Shown here one piece after another: positions 61,923-64,000 of a stretch of 64,000 nt of DNA. The notes beneath the pieces were generated by a model. That model made no database searches. It had not been told where the DNA came from and saw nothing but the letters and a program-made list of their open reading frames with translations. The first letter of the stretch is position 1. Each line of letters opens with the position of its first letter. A program made the position numbers and the translations under genes. The stretch is from Streptomyces sp. NBC_01268. GTDB taxonomy: Bacteria > Actinomycetota > Actinomycetes > Streptomycetales > Streptomycetaceae. The stretch lies in contig NZ_CP108454.1 of assembly GCF_036240795.1 (NCBI RefSeq), positions 8,368,001-8,432,000 of the forward strand, read 5' to 3'.

Positions 61923-62464
61923 TGAAGCGCACCGTACTCCTGTGGATCGCCGGGGCTGTCGTCCTCGCCGGTTCGACAACCGCCGCCGTGCTCGCCGCCC
62001 AGGACGGCGACACCACCACCAGCGCGGTTTGCGTCCCTGTCGACGACACCGACCGGGACAAGGCAGGCCTCGCCGACCATGTGGCCGTCGTGATGGTCGA
62101 TCACCGGGTGAAGGAGCAGCCCAACGAGACCAATGTGGAAGTCTTCTCCCAGATCCGCGTTGAGGAGACCCTCAAGGGGGGCCTCGCGGCACAGGCCACC
62201 GTCGACCAGGTCGTCTTCCGCGCCCCGGGAGGAGGCTTCAAGGCCACGGGCCCTCACCGGGAGCCGCTGACCGCCGGGCACCGGTACGTGATCGGCGTCG
62301 ACGACTGGGGCGGCACGGGTAGCCCGAAGGTCCAGGAGGTCCTGTTCGCGACGCCGGCCGATGGCGACCGGCTCAGCCAGGAGCGCGCCCGCTGGCAGGA
62401 CGCCATCACCCACCAGACCCGCAGGGCGCCTGGGCACTGCAACGACGTCGTCGGCGGTGACTAG
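61922..62464 (+). CDS. protease partner, possible NTR/TIMP-like protein, copy 2
   Basis: A 180-aa paralogue of the gene at 59277. Hydrophobic N-terminus VLLWIAGAVVLAGSTTAAVL, then VCVPVDDTDRDKAGLADHVA, a core VEVFSQIRVEETLKGGLAAQ and LTAGHRYVIGVDDWGG, and a helix QERARWQDAITHQ. Conserved between the two copies: C.PV.D.DRDKAGL.DHVAVV, LKG, GHRYVIGV, ATPADGD/ATSADGD. The loops differ. ATG 61922 overlaps the protease stop. Confidence 0.7.
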   Translation: MKRTVLLWIAGAVVLAGSTTAAVLAAQDGDTTTSAVCVPVDDTDRDKAGLADHVAVVMVDHRVKEQPNETNVEVFSQIRVEETLKGGLAAQATVDQVVFRAPGGGFKATGPHREPLTAGHRYVIGVDDWGGTGSPKVQEVLFATPADGDRLSQERARWQDAITHQTRRAPGHCNDVVGGD

Positions 62465-62528
62465 GGCGTGTCTGGTAGAGAGCATGTTGCAGCGTCCTGA
62501 AGCGCGGCGATCTGCATGTGAGAAGGTC

Positions 62529-63017
62529 ATGCGCGTGACCAATCAGCATGGCGGCGTGGCCCGCGAAGTCGTAATGGTGGATGGATTGAGCCCGGCGGAA
62601 GTCGAGCTTCTGCACCGTGAGGCGCTTCGTGTGCTGCGCTCTGGCATCGACTCTGCCCACCTCGACGCCTACAGCGACGATCCCTGGCCACCCGCGGTGC
62701 TGCGTTCCTACGAACGCGTGCTGTCCCTGGCTCGGGAGGCGGTGACAGATGGCACTCGTTCCCGACGCGCCGACCCCGAAATGGGCATCGACATCGAAGT
62801 CCGTGATGACGCGCAGTTCGAACTGCTGCTGGACTTGGTTCCCCACGCGATCAACTCTGAAGCTTGGCGAGGGGACCAGTTGGTCTTCAGCGCCAGCGAT
62901 TCGGGGACCTCACTGTGGACAACAGTTACGCAGAGACAGGAGGCGGAACTCCTGTCCCGGCTGGAGGCGCAAGGGATCCCGCCGAGCGCACTTGCCGTCC
63001 CGTCGCCCGGTCGCTGA
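62529..63017 (+). CDS. 162-aa protein of unknown function
   Basis: Soluble, helical protein: LSPAEVELLHREALRVLRSG, LRSYERVLSLAREAVTDGTR, AQFELLLDLVPHAINSEAWR. There is no signal peptide. ATG 62529 follows GAGAAGG. No family is recognised. Confidence 0.6.
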   Translation: MRVTNQHGGVAREVVMVDGLSPAEVELLHREALRVLRSGIDSAHLDAYSDDPWPPAVLRSYERVLSLAREAVTDGTRSRRADPEMGIDIEVRDDAQFELLLDLVPHAINSEAWRGDQLVFSASDSGTSLWTTVTQRQEAELLSRLEAQGIPPSALAVPSPGR

Positions 63018-63603
63018 GAGAAGAGACATTCACGGTGCGGGCTCGCGGAGCCATAGGATCAGGCCAACGGCGACGGCCTCAGTGGCGGCGACATCGGCGC
63101 TCGGCGGCCTTGCACACGCCGCCGAAGGGTACTGGGCATCGTTGCGGGCCGTGGCCCGAAACGGCTTCCAGCAGTGCGCACACAGGCGCGCTCACCCGGC
63201 CAAATCTCCACCGTAGGCCGTCCGGGATCGCGCCGTTCGCCGCCGTTCCACCAGTGCTCGCCGCTACGCTGGGGACCTCTCGCCTGGCTGTGGCCGTCCG
63301 GTGCGGGTGGGGGCCGCCGCGAAGCTCGCCGCCGCGCTGCAGGTGGTTGTGGGGGAGACGGCGAGCACTGCGTCGCCCGGCTGTGGATCACCGCCTCCAA
63401 CGCTGACGCCCTCGCCCAGCACATCCTCGCCGCGGGCCTCACCCCGTGGACCGACGCGATCCTCTCTCAGGGCGTCGAAGACCGAGAGTCCGGATTGTGA
63501 CTGCTTGGGATGTGGGGAGCGGGCCATGAGCTGACGTGGGCGGCGGCTCCTTGTGCCCTGGGGTGTGAGTGTGGGCAGGGGGCACGTACGCTCGCGGCTC
63601 GTG
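63018..63603. other. gene-free stretch
   Basis: A plus frame around 63390-63500 reads LWITASNADALAQHILAAGL and may be a small remnant. No intact gene is seen. Confidence 0.3.
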
Positions 63604-64000
63604 ATGTTCGATCGACGATTGTGGACGCTGTCCTTGTGGCGGATGTGGTCGAGGGGCTGGGCGGCACCGTGGCATGTCGTGGCGGCCCAGGATGCCGACG
63701 CGCTGATCGCGGCAAGCCGGTACGAGGAGGCCGAGGAGAAGGGCCGTGCTCTCGCGGCGGTCCGCGGACGGGGCTCGGAGCGACGCTTGCTGGCGGCATG
63801 GTGGGGCATCCTCGTGGCTACGGAAGCGGCGGTTGCCCTGGGACGCGGCGTGGACGTCCTGGACGAGTTGGAGGCGTTGATCCAGGAGTCGAACGCAACG
63901 GTGGGCTGGCCCCGTCAGATTCTGCTCGGGGCACGGATGAGTCGAGTGACCGTCCTCCTCCAGCAGGGAAGGCTCGCCGAAGCCGAGACCGAGGCACGGT
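63604..64000 (+). CDS. partial helical-repeat (TPR-like) protein, runs off window
   Basis: The frame from ATG 63604 (GTG 63601 also possible) is open to the window end: MFDRRLWTLSLWRMWSRGWA, DADALIAASRYEEAEEKGRA, RGVDVLDELEALIQESNATV and SRVTVLLQQGRLAEAETEAR. The alternating helix pairs with A-x-x-x-G-R and AEAE motifs resemble tetratricopeptide repeats. The C-terminus is missing here. Confidence 0.6.
   Translation, partial: MFDRRLWTLSLWRMWSRGWAAPWHVVAAQDADALIAASRYEEAEEKGRALAAVRGRGSERRLLAAWWGILVATEAAVALGRGVDVLDELEALIQESNATVGWPRQILLGARMSRVTVLLQQGRLAEAETEAR

Overview
The window looks like part of a Streptomyces chromosome or large linear replicon, probably an accessory or arm region. GC content is very high, GTG and TTG starts are common, and several genes belong to Streptomyces-typical families: RppA type III polyketide synthase, a CYP158-like P450, Tat-exported proteins and many secreted lectin-type proteins. 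No tRNA, rRNA, CRISPR array or replication origin was seen. Intact genes alternate with many gene fragments and broken insertion sequences.

Layout. 0-3.1 kb: a broken IS5-type element, a secreted protein and a Tat-exported protein of unknown function. 3.5-7.8 kb: a compact putative operon with a methanofuran-type furan synthase (MfnB family), an aldehyde dehydrogenase, a zinc alcohol dehydrogenase and an LCMT/TIGR00027-type methyltransferase. This is a plausible route to a small furan metabolite. 7.9-12 kb: an EF-hand protein, a LysR regulator, decayed SDR, NTF2-like and beta-propeller pieces, and a DJ-1-type protein. 13.1-15.8 kb: tetrahydroxynaphthalene synthase fused in frame to a cupin oxygenase and followed by a P450, a flaviolin-type pigment pathway whose first gene carries two compensating frameshifts. 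16-22.3 kb: an MBL hydrolase and a divergent pair formed by a membrane KAP-like P-loop NTPase and an unknown 508-aa protein.

22.8-31.6 kb: a three-gene operon (secreted Ig-like protein, split S74-type chaperone domain, 2OG-Fe oxygenase) and, convergent to it, an Rhs/YD-repeat protein with PA14 and Hint domains followed by a ricin-lectin/aerolysin-like toxin. 32-44 kb: IS remnants, a lone SLATT 2-TM protein, an MpaB-type oxygenase and secreted lectin and amidase genes. Fragments of a methyltransferase, a PIG-L deacetylase, an LRV-repeat protein, MATE, FGE, NPCBM, radical SAM and discoidin-domain genes lie between them. A MarR-cupin operon closes this part. 44-52 kb: kinase, alpha/beta hydrolase, GtrA, two CorA-type transporters, a VOC protein, truncated multicopper oxidase and Nudix genes, and an SMI1/KNR4 protein. 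52-58.6 kb: a small cassette between two direct repeats, an IS21 fragment, a DUF305 lipoprotein, a broken cupredoxin and a broken GH15 enzyme.

58.7-62.5 kb holds a recently duplicated two-gene cassette. Each copy encodes a secreted metzincin protease (HExxHxxGxxH) overlapping a membrane-anchored or secreted protein with an N-terminal Cys block and a possible NTR/TIMP-like layout. Both protease genes start GTG-TTA, which suggests bldA control. A protein-tyrosine-phosphatase-like gene lies between the copies. The window ends inside an open reading frame.

The strongest candidates for undescribed biology are the duplicated metzincin/partner cassette, the furan cassette, the S74/2OG operon and the NTPase pair. 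Many broken genes differ from an intact frame by one base, often in G/C runs. This could be true decay or residual assembly error.
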